Shown here piece by piece: positions 25,125-34,100 of a stretch of 46,020 bases of DNA. Position 1 is the stretch's first letter. Each line of letters starts with the position of its first letter. The DNA comes from Acidobacteriota bacterium (GTDB taxonomy: Bacteria; Acidobacteriota; G020349885), in assembly GCA_020349885.1 (NCBI GenBank), contig CP070701.1:1779469-1825488 (forward strand), given 5' to 3'. The notes beneath the pieces were generated by a model, which saw only the letters and a list, made by a program, of their open reading frames with translations, did not search any database and was not told where the DNA came from. The translations under genes and the position numbers were made by a program.

Positions 25125-26597
25125 TTAGTAGTACCAGCCTATGCGGTTTTCGTCGAGGTTGAGGTTGACCTGCTTGACCTGCAGGTACTCGTCGATGCCG
25201 TACAGCCCGAGCTCGCGGCCGATGCCGCTCTGCTTGTAGCCGCCCCACGGCATCTCGTTGAACGTCGGGCCGAAGTGGTTGATCCAGATGATGCCCACCC
25301 GCAACTCGCGCATCATTTTTATAGCCCGGGGGAAGTTCTTCGACCAAATGCCAGCCGCAAGCCCGTACTCCGTGTCGTTGGCCATCGCGATGGCTTCCTC
25401 GTCGGTGCTGAACGGGGTGACACCCACGACCGGCCCGAACATTTCCTCCCGGTTGATGCGCATGTTGGCCGTGACGTTGTCGAAAATGGTCGGCTCGAAG
25501 AAGTTCCCTTTCTCGAACTCCTTGCCCGCCGGCCTCTTGCCGCCGCACACGAGCGTCGCGCCTTCCTTTTTGCCGATTTCGACGTAATCTTCGATAATCT
25601 TGAGCTGTTCGGGGGATACGAGGGGGCCCATTTTGACGCCGGGCTTCAAGCCGTGGCCGACCTTGATGGTGCCGATTTTGTCCTTCATGGCCTGGACCAG
25701 TTTCTTGTGGATGGATTTATGGACCAGCAGCTTGGAACCCGCCGAGCAGACCTCACCCTGGTTGAAGAAGGCGCCGAACAACGCACCTTCCACGGCCGCG
25801 TCGAAGTCCGCGTCTTCCAGGATGATGTTGGGGTTCTTTCCGCCGAGCTCCAGCGTGCACTTCTTCGTCGTTTCGGCCGCCGCGGCCATGACCTTGCGCC
25901 CGGTATCCGTTCCCCCCGTGATGGCGACTTTGTCTACGTCGGGATGGCCGGCGAGTAAGTTGCCTATTTTCCCTCCGGGGCCTGTCACGACGTTGATCAC
26001 GCCGGGTGGAAAATCGATCTCCGACATGATTTTGGCAAGTTCGAGAACCGTAATCGGCGTGAACGACGACGGTTTCATAATGAGGGTATTGCCCGCGGCG
26101 AGGGAAGGAGCCAGTTTCCACGTCGCCATCAGCATCGGATAGTTCCACGGGACAATCTGTCCGCACACCCCGTAGGGCTCGCGCACCACCATGCTCCAGT
26201 GCATCGGGTCGGGCACGTCCATGGTCTCGCCGTGAATTTTCGTGGTAAACCCCGCGTAGAACTCGAAACAGTCGGCGGCGTCGCTTATGTCCGCCTCCGC
26301 TTCCGGATAGGGCTTGCCGTTGTTGCAAACCTCAAGCTCTGACAGCCTCTTGAGGTTCTTGCGTATGGCCTCGGCGACTTGGAGCAAGAGCTTGGTGCGC
26401 TGCATAGCGCCTGTTTTCCGCCAGGGTCCTTTGTCGAAGGCCTTGCGGGCGGCCTTGATGGCTTCCTCCATGTCCTCGACGCCGGCCTCAGGGACATGAC
26501 CAAGGGATTCCCCGTTGCCCGTGTCGAGGATTTCTTTGGTCTTGCCGCTCTTGGCTTGCACAAGCTTGCCGTTGATCAGCATGTCATATTTCTTCAT
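25125..26597 (-). CDS. NAD(P)-dependent aldehyde dehydrogenase (betaine-/amino-aldehyde type)
   Basis: This cytoplasmic enzyme oxidises an aldehyde to the acid. It has the ALDH superfamily layout over 490 residues: PWNYPMLMATWKLAPSLAAG, KPSSFTPITVLELAKI, the Rossmann-type ITGGTDTGRKV, the general-base Glu in LELGGKNPNII, and the nucleophile Cys in NQGEVCSAGSKL near 284. The ETWE-like and cysteine regions resemble betaine aldehyde and gamma-aminobutyraldehyde dehydrogenases. Beside two GABA-type aminotransferases, a role on 4-aminobutyraldehyde or succinate semialdehyde is plausible. AAGGAG lies nine bases before the ATG, and a strong promoter sits at 26693-26721. Confidence 0.88.
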   Translation of the reverse strand: MKKYDMLINGKLVQAKSGKTKEILDTGNGESLGHVPEAGVEDMEEAIKAARKAFDKGPWRKTGAMQRTKLLLQVAEAIRKNLKRLSELEVCNNGKPYPEAEADISDAADCFEFYAGFTTKIHGETMDVPDPMHWSMVVREPYGVCGQIVPWNYPMLMATWKLAPSLAAGNTLIMKPSSFTPITVLELAKIMSEIDFPPGVINVVTGPGGKIGNLLAGHPDVDKVAITGGTDTGRKVMAAAAETTKKCTLELGGKNPNIILEDADFDAAVEGALFGAFFNQGEVCSAGSKLLVHKSIHKKLVQAMKDKIGTIKVGHGLKPGVKMGPLVSPEQLKIIEDYVEIGKKEGATLVCGGKRPAGKEFEKGNFFEPTIFDNVTANMRINREEMFGPVVGVTPFSTDEEAIAMANDTEYGLAAGIWSKNFPRAIKMMRELRVGIIWINHFGPTFNEMPWGGYKQSGIGRELGLYGIDEYLQVKQVNLNLDENRIGWYY

Positions 26598-26692
26598 GCT
26601 TACTGTCTCCTTTTTCTGTTTTTGTTGCTATACAGAAGCTTTGCAGGCCGTACCCGCTCCGGGGGTCGGCCTCCCACGTGCTAAAGACCAAT

Positions 26693-26721
26693 ACTCTAGC
26701 AGAAGTGCCTTCTCATGTCAA
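26693..26721 (-). promoter_or_regulatory. Sigma70-type promoter for the aldehyde dehydrogenase-gabT run
   Basis: Read on the minus strand: TTGACA (26721-26716), 17-base spacer, TAGAGT (26698-26693). The leader to the ATG is about 90 bases and contains a GGCCG...CGGCC stem. Confidence 0.75.
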
Positions 26722-26800
26722 GTCAAGTTTTGGGTAAAAAAATCCGAAAAAAAGGGGTAGGGGAGGGGGGGGGAATGGCCCGCAGGCTGCCGCTTCGCCG

Positions 26801-27742
26801 CTACGGGGCGATAAGCATGCCTATGAAAATCAGCACGATGCAGAACCACTGCAAGCCCGTCGGCCTCTCCCTCAGGGCCGGGTGCAGGTAGGCGAACAGG
26901 AGCGTCACAGCCGGGTAGGCGCCCGACAAGGTCGTCACGAGCGTGGCCGTGCCCATGCCGTAGGCCACTATGGCCGCCAGGTCCCCGATAACGAACATCG
27001 CCGCGGGCGGCGTGGCGTGCTTCACCTCCCCGGCCGGGCAGCCCTTCTGCTCGTCCCGAATCCAGCCGTACCCGCCCAATACGAGCACGCTGCTGAGCAT
27101 CATATACAACATGAGATTGCTTTCGGTCGTGACCTCGTCCGCGCGGGGCAGCATGTAAAAGTAATCCTGCAGCGTCGCCCCGCTCCCCCAGCAGAAATCG
27201 GCCAAAACGGCCTGGATGAACCACAGGGGCATCCCCAAAATCCGGCGCCTGGCCTTCTCGGAGGAGGCGGATTTTTCCCGGTTCCGCCCGGAGGGCTCGT
27301 ACGCGATGCCGATGCACCCGCCGATCACCAACATGACCCCCAGGTATTGAATGGGAGAGAGGTATTCGTCCAAAAAAATGCGGGCCTCCAGGGCGGTCAC
27401 GACCGCGTAGGCCGCGGAAACCGTGCCGACGATGCTGACGGGGCCTCCGAGGAGGGACTCGAAGTAAAGAACCCAGCCCGCGGCATCCAGTGTGCCGGCC
27501 AGCAGCCCGCAAAACAAGAACTGGTGTACTTCGGGAGCGAAGGGCGAAGGCTTGCCTTCGGCGCTCGTGTAAAAAGCCCACAGAAAATACGCCAGTGTGA
27601 GGACGGCCTTTACCCCGATGAAGTACAGGCAGAAGCGGGGAGGCTTCATATCCGCGATGTACATCTTCGCGTACCCCTGGCCAAACCCGTAGAGAAAAAA
27701 CGCGGATAGCGTAGGCAGCAGCCAAAAATGCGCTTCAGACAA
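26801..27742 (-). CDS. EamA/DMT-family transporter
   Basis: A polytopic inner-membrane protein of the drug/metabolite transporter superfamily. About ten hydrophobic helices are visible in two repeated halves, each ending in an EamA-type helix pair (VGTVSAAYAVVTALEARIFL with YLGVMLVIGGCIGIAY, and LSGAYPAVTLLFAYLHPALR with FCIVLIFIGMLIAP). A charged loop (about 150-170) separates the halves. It starts at TTG 27742 with AGAGG nine bases upstream; the next ATG would remove the first helix. Substrate is unknown; export or uptake of an amino acid or amine would fit the neighbouring catabolic genes. The mmsA gene is divergent. Confidence 0.85.
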   Translation of the reverse strand: MSEAHFWLLPTLSAFFLYGFGQGYAKMYIADMKPPRFCLYFIGVKAVLTLAYFLWAFYTSAEGKPSPFAPEVHQFLFCGLLAGTLDAAGWVLYFESLLGGPVSIVGTVSAAYAVVTALEARIFLDEYLSPIQYLGVMLVIGGCIGIAYEPSGRNREKSASSEKARRRILGMPLWFIQAVLADFCWGSGATLQDYFYMLPRADEVTTESNLMLYMMLSSVLVLGGYGWIRDEQKGCPAGEVKHATPPAAMFVIGDLAAIVAYGMGTATLVTTLSGAYPAVTLLFAYLHPALRERPTGLQWFCIVLIFIGMLIAP

Positions 27743-27819
27743 TTTCTTACGCCTCTTCTTCCCTAAAGACGGGCGCGCGCAGACGAGATTCGGCCCTCAT
27801 ATTCCGCTTTGACCCATGG

Positions 27820-27849
27820 TTGACACTTGTTGGCTTTTTTAGATAAAAT
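27820..27849 (+). promoter_or_regulatory. Sigma70-type promoter, distal, upstream of mmsA
   Basis: TTGACA (27820-27825), 18-base spacer, TAAAAT (27844-27849), with an ATG six bases further on. Confidence 0.65.
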
Positions 27850-27855
27850 GCCATT

Positions 27856-27924
27856 ATGCATGTGAGCCCGGAAAAAAACAAGGGCGCAATATTTACCGTG
27901 GGAAGAGCCCTGTTCCGGCCATAA
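27856..27924 (+). CDS. Possible 22-residue leaderless small ORF
   Basis: ATG 27856 to TAA 27924 encodes MHVSPEKNKGAIFTVGRALF plus RP. It has no ribosome binding site but its ATG lies six bases after the -10 of a strong promoter, the same geometry as several full genes in this window. It could be a leader peptide or chance. No family is recognised. Confidence 0.25.
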   Translation: MHVSPEKNKGAIFTVGRALFRP

Positions 27925-27969
27925 GGTCTGCAGAAATCGCAGGCATATCCTTCAGCACTATAGACTTGC

Positions 27970-27998
27970 TTGACTGACCAGTGTTATTACGCTATTGT
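27970..27998 (+). promoter_or_regulatory. Sigma70-type promoter, proximal to mmsA
   Basis: TTGACT (27970-27975), 17-base spacer, TATTGT (27993-27998). The leader to the ATG at 28047 is about 42 bases and holds AAAGGAG. Confidence 0.7.
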
Positions 27999-28046
27999 GG
28001 ATGGTAACAAGTGTGGTGATGACCCCAAAATAAAGGAGCTACAGAA

Positions 28047-29612
28047 ATGAGCCCAAAAAAGAGCAAAGGGGCGGCGGGGGAGAAGTCTAAAAATAATCCG
28101 AAAAAACTCAAGTTCTTCGTGAACGGCGAGTGGCGCGAGACGAAGAGCGGGAAGTACATGCCCATCACCAACTCGAGCACCGGTGAGGTCATGGCCGAGA
28201 CGCCGAAGTGCACCGCCGATGAGGTCCGCGAGGCCGTGGAGGCCGCGGAGGCGGCCTTTCCGGAATGGAGCGACACCCCGCTGGCCCTACGCACCCAGGT
28301 TATGTTCAAATTCAAGAGCATAGTCGACGATCACATCCACGAGCTGGCCACGCTTCTGGCGACGGAGATGAGCAAGAACTACGCCGAAGCCCGCGGTGAC
28401 GTGATCAAGGCCGTCGAGGTCGTCGAGCTGGCCTGCGCGCTTCCGGTCACGATGCAGGGCGACAGCCTGATGAACGTCTCCAGGGGGTTCGACACGGTCA
28501 GCTACCGCGAGCCGCTCGGGGTGTTCGTAGGCATCGCCCCCTTTAACTTTCCGGCGATGATCCCCATGGGCTGGATGACGCCGCTGGCCCTCACCACGGG
28601 CAACACCTACGTGCTCAAGGCCCCAAGCCTGGTGCCCCAGACGTCCATGCGCATGACGGAAATGCTCGCGGATGCCGGGCTCCCACCCGGTGTTTTCAAC
28701 CTCGTGACCTGCTCACGCAACGAGGCCGAGCTGCTGCTGGAGCACCCGGCGGTCAAGGGCATCACCTTAGTGGGCTCGAAAAAGATCGGCCTGCACGTAT
28801 ACCAGAAGGCCGCGGAAACAGGCAAACGCGTCCAGGCGCTGGTCGAGGCGAAGAACCACGCCCTTATCCTCAAGGACGCCCCCATCATGGCCACCGCCCA
28901 GCGGATCATCAACTCGGCCTTCGGCTGCGCGGGCCAGCGCTGCATGGCCCTGCCGGTGATCGCCGTGGAGGAGGCCATTGCCGACGAGATTGTGGCCGCC
29001 ATCGTCAGTCTGGCCAAGAAACTAAAAATCGGTCCCGCGTGGGAGAAGGATACACAACTGGGGCCGCTGGTCACGCAGGAGCACCTGGATTTCGTCACCG
29101 GCTGGATCGAAAAGAGCGTCGAAGAGGGCGCCAAGCTGGTGCTCGACGGCCGGAACCCGAAGGTGCCGCCGGGCTGCGAGGGCGGATACTTCTTGGGCCC
29201 GACCGTCTTCGACCATGTCACCCCCAAGATGACGTGCGGCGACGAAGAGGTATTCGGGCCGGTGCTGTACGTGAAGCGCATCAAGGATTTCGAGCATGGC
29301 CTGCAGGTGGCCAACGCCAGCGAGTTCGCCAACGGCGGTGCCATCTTCACGCAGAGCGGACACTACGCCCGCGAGTTCGCAAAACGGACCCACTCCGGCA
29401 TGGTGGGCATAAACGTTGGGATCCCCGTGCCCATCTCGGTCTTCCCCTTCTGCGGGCACAAAAACAGCTTCTTCGGCGACCTGCACGTCATGGGCCGAGA
29501 CGGAGTCGCCTTCTACACAGAAACCAAGGCCGTAACGAGCTACTGGTTCACGGAAAAAGACCTGAAGGGCGAAAAGGTTGGAACCTGGGAAGGGACGATC
29601 TCCCGAACCTAG
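28047..29612 (+). CDS. mmsA: CoA-acylating methylmalonate-semialdehyde dehydrogenase
   Basis: MmsA converts methylmalonate or malonate semialdehyde with CoA and NAD+ into propionyl- or acetyl-CoA plus CO2, the exit step of valine, beta-alanine and inositol catabolism. The 521-residue protein has FFVNGEWRETKSG, APFNFPAMIPMGWM (MmsA-specific proline/phenylalanine loop), LVGSKKIGLHVYQKA, EAKNHALILKDA where most ALDHs have LGGK, and the nucleophile Cys in GCAGQRCMALPV near 299. The missing general-base Glu in the ELGGK position is normal for CoA-acylating MmsA. The first 25 residues are a Lys-rich extension beyond the usual start. A class III aminotransferase follows after 39 bases, so beta-alanine or 3-aminoisobutyrate is the likely substrate. 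Confidence 0.93.
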   Translation: MSPKKSKGAAGEKSKNNPKKLKFFVNGEWRETKSGKYMPITNSSTGEVMAETPKCTADEVREAVEAAEAAFPEWSDTPLALRTQVMFKFKSIVDDHIHELATLLATEMSKNYAEARGDVIKAVEVVELACALPVTMQGDSLMNVSRGFDTVSYREPLGVFVGIAPFNFPAMIPMGWMTPLALTTGNTYVLKAPSLVPQTSMRMTEMLADAGLPPGVFNLVTCSRNEAELLLEHPAVKGITLVGSKKIGLHVYQKAAETGKRVQALVEAKNHALILKDAPIMATAQRIINSAFGCAGQRCMALPVIAVEEAIADEIVAAIVSLAKKLKIGPAWEKDTQLGPLVTQEHLDFVTGWIEKSVEEGAKLVLDGRNPKVPPGCEGGYFLGPTVFDHVTPKMTCGDEEVFGPVLYVKRIKDFEHGLQVANASEFANGGAIFTQSGHYAREFAKRTHSGMVGINVGIPVPISVFPFCGHKNSFFGDLHVMGRDGVAFYTETKAVTSYWFTEKDLKGEKVGTWEGTISRT

Positions 29613-29651
29613 CTCGAAGCGAAAGACGTTACACGGCTGGAGACAACAACG

Positions 29652-30938
29652 ATGAAAACAAAAGAACTGTACGACTCGTACATGATCACCAGCATGGTCG
29701 CGGGATTCGAACCCGTCGTGGTGGCCCGCGCGAAGGGATGCACCTTCACCGGCGACGACGGCCGCGAGTACCTGGACTGCTTCAGCGGCATCGCGGTCGT
29801 GAACGCAGGGCACGGCCACCCCAAGGTCCTGGAGGCGGCGCGCAAGCAGCTCGATGAGCTCGTCCACTGCTGCACCTACGTCTACTACAACCCGCGGGCG
29901 GCCGAGCTGTGCGAGAAGCTGGCCGCTGCGACGCCGGGCGCGCTCAAGAAGAGTTTCCTCGGAAACAGCGGCGCCGAGGCCATCGAGGGCGCCATGCGCC
30001 TGGCGAAGCAGCACACCAAGCGCAAAGAGATCGTGGCCCTCACCCACAGCTTCCACGGCCGCACCGTCGGCACGCTTTCCGTGACGGGAAACCGCGGACG
30101 CAAGAAAGGCTCGGGGCCCTATCTCTCGGGAGTCGCCTTCGCCCCGGCGCCCCACTGCTACCGCTGCCCGTTCAAGCTTGAGTATCCGGGCTGCGACGTG
30201 GCATGCGCCCATGCCGTGAAGGACATTATCCAAACCCACACCGCGGGTGACGTGGCCGCGTTCCTCGCCGAGCCGGTGATGGGCGAGGGCGGCATCATCG
30301 TGCCGCCGAAGGAATACTTCCAGATCGCGGCGGGCATCATCCGCGACGACGGGGGCCTGTTCATCGCCGACGAGGTGCAGAGCGGGTTCGGCCGCACCGG
30401 AAAGCTTTTCGCCATCGAGCACTACGGCGTCGAGCCGGACATCATGTGCATGGCGAAGGGCATCGCGGACGGCTTCCCGCTGGGCGCGTTCATCGCGCGC
30501 GAGGACATCGCCGACGCCTTCACGCCAGGCGACCACCTCTCGACCTTCGGCGGAAATCCCATCAGCTGCGCGGCGGCCATGGCCAACCTCGGAGTCATGA
30601 AGGACGAAAAGCTTCCGGAGAACGCCGCGGCGCGCGGCGCGCAGCTCATGGAGCGCCTGAAAGCCTTCAAGCAGAAGTGCAAGCTCGTGGGCGACGTCCG
30701 CGGCAAGGGGCTGATGATCGGCATCGAGCTCATCAAGGACGCGAAAAAAACCCCGGCGCCAAAGGAAGCCAAGGCGACCCAGAAGCTGTGCCGCGAGGCC
30801 GGCGTCCTGGTCGGCGTGGGCGGCACGACCGGAAACGTCGTGCGCCTTCAGCCGCCGCTCGTCATCACCGAGGCGCAGGCCGCTCAGGCGGCGGACGCCT
30901 TGGAGAAGGCCTTACTCGAAGTCGCCAAGACGGCGTAG
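29652..30938 (+). CDS. Class III aminotransferase (beta-alanine/AGXT2-like)
   Basis: A third PLP aminotransferase, clearly different from the two gabT copies. It has FSGIAVVNAGHGHPKV, NSGAEAIEGAMRLAKQHT, HSFHGRTVGTLSVTG, a cysteine-bearing CYRCPFKLEYPGCDVACA insert, IADEVQSGFGRTGKLF, and the PLP lysine in CMAKGIADGFPLGAF near 268. The insert resembles alanine-glyoxylate aminotransferase 2 and beta-alanine:pyruvate aminotransferases. Behind mmsA in one operon, it would supply the semialdehyde that MmsA oxidises. GGAG lies nine bases upstream of the ATG, and a strong terminator follows. Confidence 0.88.
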   Translation: MKTKELYDSYMITSMVAGFEPVVVARAKGCTFTGDDGREYLDCFSGIAVVNAGHGHPKVLEAARKQLDELVHCCTYVYYNPRAAELCEKLAAATPGALKKSFLGNSGAEAIEGAMRLAKQHTKRKEIVALTHSFHGRTVGTLSVTGNRGRKKGSGPYLSGVAFAPAPHCYRCPFKLEYPGCDVACAHAVKDIIQTHTAGDVAAFLAEPVMGEGGIIVPPKEYFQIAAGIIRDDGGLFIADEVQSGFGRTGKLFAIEHYGVEPDIMCMAKGIADGFPLGAFIAREDIADAFTPGDHLSTFGGNPISCAAAMANLGVMKDEKLPENAAARGAQLMERLKAFKQKCKLVGDVRGKGLMIGIELIKDAKKTPAPKEAKATQKLCREAGVLVGVGGTTGNVVRLQPPLVITEAQAAQAADALEKALLEVAKTA

Positions 30939-30966
30939 GCGCAGAGGCTGGGCCTCGTACTGGATT

Positions 30967-31003
30967 GTAGGGCGCACCCCACGCGGGTTGCGCCCTACTT
31001 TAT
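30967..31003 (+). terminator. Intrinsic terminator after the mmsA operon
   Basis: GTAGGGCGCA (30967-30976) and TGCGCCCTAC (30989-30998) form a perfect 10-bp stem with a 12-base loop, followed by TTTATTG. It can also serve the convergent FG-GAP gene. The GTAGGGCGCA palindrome also occurs as a dispersed repeat in some genomes. Confidence 0.75.
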
Positions 31004-31107
31004 TGTTGCCGATATCCCTTGTTCCAGGGAGCGCAGTTCTGCGCGCCCTGACTCACGTCTGGCGACAGCTGGTTTGGGAGGGTAGGGCAGGAACCGGGCT
31101 GCTTTCG

Positions 31108-34100
31108 CTACGTTTCCTGGGCGATGGTCACAAGGGTGTTGGATGCCGCGTTCTTTACCACCTGGCTCGTGCCGTTGGGCCACGTCACCCGGATCTCGTC
31201 GGCTCCGTCGTTTTGCCCGAGGCCGAAGTGCAGAATTTCCGGCTCCTGCGACAAAAACCCCAACCCGCACGTGACGTGCTTACGCATCACCAAATCCCCG
31301 GCCTTCACGACTACCTCCGCCCCCACGCCGTTCCGGTTGTCCGTCTCGCCCCGGAGCCGGAGCTTCAGCCAGCGGTTGCCGCCCTTCTGCTCGTTCCTCA
31401 GGACCACCGCCTTGTCGTGGAAGTTGTTAACGACCAGGTCGAGGTCGCCGTCGTGGTCCATGTCAAAGCGCGCGAAGGTACGGCTCGATCCCAGGAAGAG
31501 TCCGGGTGAATCGACGTCCACGAGATAGAAGTACCCGTTGTGGTTCAGAAAAAGTCTGTTGTTGTCGATATGCAGGTCGCTCAGCCAGCCGTTCGCCAGA
31601 TACATATCGGGGTCGCCGTCGTTCTCGTAATCGAAGAACGCGGCATGCCAGGACCAGCCGTACTCTCCGGGCTCGAACCACTGGTCGAGCTTGTCTTCGA
31701 GGAGCTTTCCTCCCTTGTTCACGTACAAGGCACAGTCTTCCATGAATCGAAACCCGTAAAGAACGGTGTCCGAGATGTCGTTCACGGTTTCGTCCCTCGG
31801 AAACCTGTGCCGGATTCTTCTGGAATACATATCGATGTTCGAGACGAAAACGTCCCAGAACCCGTCCGCGTTCACGTCCACGAAACTCACGTTCATGCTG
31901 TGGCCGCGTATGCGGGGGAGGGCCTCCGAAGTGACGTCTCGAAACGTCCCGTCCCCCAAGTTCTCGAACATGCTGTTCGCAGCGAAATCGTTCGAGATGT
32001 AAATATCCTCGTCGCCGTCCCGATCGAAATCGAACGCCGCCGCCGCCTGAACCCAGCCCGGGTCCCCCAGTCCGGCCCTCTCCGTGACGTCGGCGAACTT
32101 CAGGCCCCCCTTGTTCTCGAAAAGCTTGTTCGGGTATCCGTTCCTGCCCCCGAGCGTAGGACTGATGCCCTTGTCCCACGGCCCGTAACCGGACACGAAC
32201 AGGTCCAGGTCGCCGTCCTTGTCGTAATCGAAAAAGAACGACATCCCCGGTACCGGGGGAGCCGCCTCGACCCCAGCCGCCGCCGTGACGTCGGTGAAAT
32301 GCCCCTCCCCGTCGTTCTCCCAGAGCCGCGACACCCCGAAGGCGTTCGCCAGAAAAAGGTCCAAATCCCCGTCGTTGTCCACGTCGGCAAACAGGGCCGA
32401 ACGGCCCTCGGACAAGTCGGCGACACCTGCCTCCTCGGTAACGTCTCGGAATTTCCCGTTCCCGAGGCCTTTGTAGAGCTTGTTGTCCCGGCCGCTTATG
32501 AGGTAAACGTCCATCCAGCCGTCGCCGTCCACGTCGCCCACGGCGAGGCCGCCGCCGGCGTACTTGGGCTTGCCCTCGCCGCTCAATTTCTGGCTCACAG
32601 TTTTTTCGTTGGATTCATGAAGAAAATCAATTCCCGAATCCTGCGTGACGTCCGCGAAGAAAGGAAGCGGATACGTCTTGAGCAAGGCTTCTTTTTCCCG
32701 CTTATGCGTTTCGCTCCAGGCCGAGTCGGGGACTTCCGGAGGCAGAACAAACTTTGCCATGTTGGAAAGCTCGGCGAAATCCTGGGCCGTGATGACGGTT
32801 TTTCCTGCGGCCTTGGCCAGTTCCTCCGCTCCCACCAGGTAATACGTGGCCAGGATGGACACGGCCTCGGAGATGAACTCGGCCGCGAACGGCGTCAGGG
32901 GTTTTCCCTTTCCCGCAAGCCAGACGTCTTCCATAATCTGCCAATGAAGGGCGTTGTCGCGCAGGGCGTCCATGTCGCGCTCGATGAGAGTAACGGTGAC
33001 GATGTCGCTTTCCGCCGCGCCTTCGCCCGAGCGGTGGGGACGGCCGAACCTCAAAACCACGTCGCCGTTGAACAGCAGGCGGTAGGGAAGCACCCCCTGA
33101 ATCCGCTCGCGATCCTCGGCTTCGTCGATCACCACCCCGGGACAGTCCGAAGCCAGGGCCATGTAGAATTCCCTGAGCTGTTCAATCAGGTATTGAACGC
33201 CCTCCTTGTCCACAGGAATGCCGGAGAGCTCGTTGATGAACTGCTCGACGTTCTCCTCTACCGCGCCGGCGTTGTATCGTTTGAGGGATTCTATCTTTCG
33301 GCGAATCAGCTTCCGCGTCAACGTGTTAAGAAATTCGCGCTCCCGCTCTCCGAGTTGTTTCTTCGCCGCTTCGGAGGAAGCGCTTTCCCCCCGCCCGCTC
33401 ACGGGGGAGGGGAGGGCGTCCAAGGCATGCATTTCCGCGATTCTCTCAAACGCTTCCCGGACGTGCGGGGCATGCGAGTGCACGCGCCTGTCCTCGTTGG
33501 AAACATTGGTGGTCTCCCTCAACAGCTCGAGCGAGAGAGAAGAGACGATGCGCGAGAGCTCGATGGTGGCTTCCGGAGTCAGGGGCTTGAGGAGCACGGG
33601 TCGCTCCTCGTAGAGGCCTATACCGCACACCGCGTCCTGAATGACGGAGAGGAGGATTCGCCAGTGCTCCGATGTCGTTCGGTAGTCTGTAAAATCGTTG
33701 AAGCCCAGTTCTTTGAAAATTTCCTTGCCCCCGCGAACCTGGTAAATCGGCACCTTACCGCGGCCCTGCCGGCTGACGCGGGCGAGGTCTTCCGACGTGA
33801 TGTGCGTTCCCTTGGCCGCCACGGAAGTTTTTTCCCAGAGCCGGTCGGTGAGCTCCTGCATGGAGCGGATTTTCTCAAGCACCGCCATCGGGGTATGCGG
33901 CTTCTGGGCGATGAAGTTGTCGAGCTTGCAGAAGCTGGACCAGCACACCACGTCCTCCTTCGTTTCGAGTAGGGCGATTTGCTCAAAGACGAAGTCCGCC
34001 ATCTCGAACAAATCGGCTGGAGCGGCCGATGTGACCGACCCCGCTTCCGCATGCCCGAAGCGGTTCCAGCCGTACCATCCCGCTGCCAAGATAAGCAGCA

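Larger units (their letters stand above)
27743..28046. other. Divergent intergenic region with two + strand promoters and a 22-codon ORF
   Basis: Between the EamA gene and mmsA there are two good promoters reading towards mmsA (27820-27849 and 27970-27998). The first places its start point on the ATG of a 22-codon open frame. AAAGGAG lies eight bases before the mmsA ATG. Confidence 0.6.

Noticed and set aside
29022-30536. 504-codon minus-strand frame opposite mmsA and the third aminotransferase
   Set aside because: It runs against two well-supported enzymes and its translation is low-complexity Ala/Arg/Asp-rich.
31540-33972. 810-codon open frame on the plus strand antisense to the second FG-GAP protein
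   Set aside because: It lies wholly opposite a gene with clear domains; high GC and the repeated DxDGDxD codons keep the antisense frame open. Its translation has no recognisable domain.
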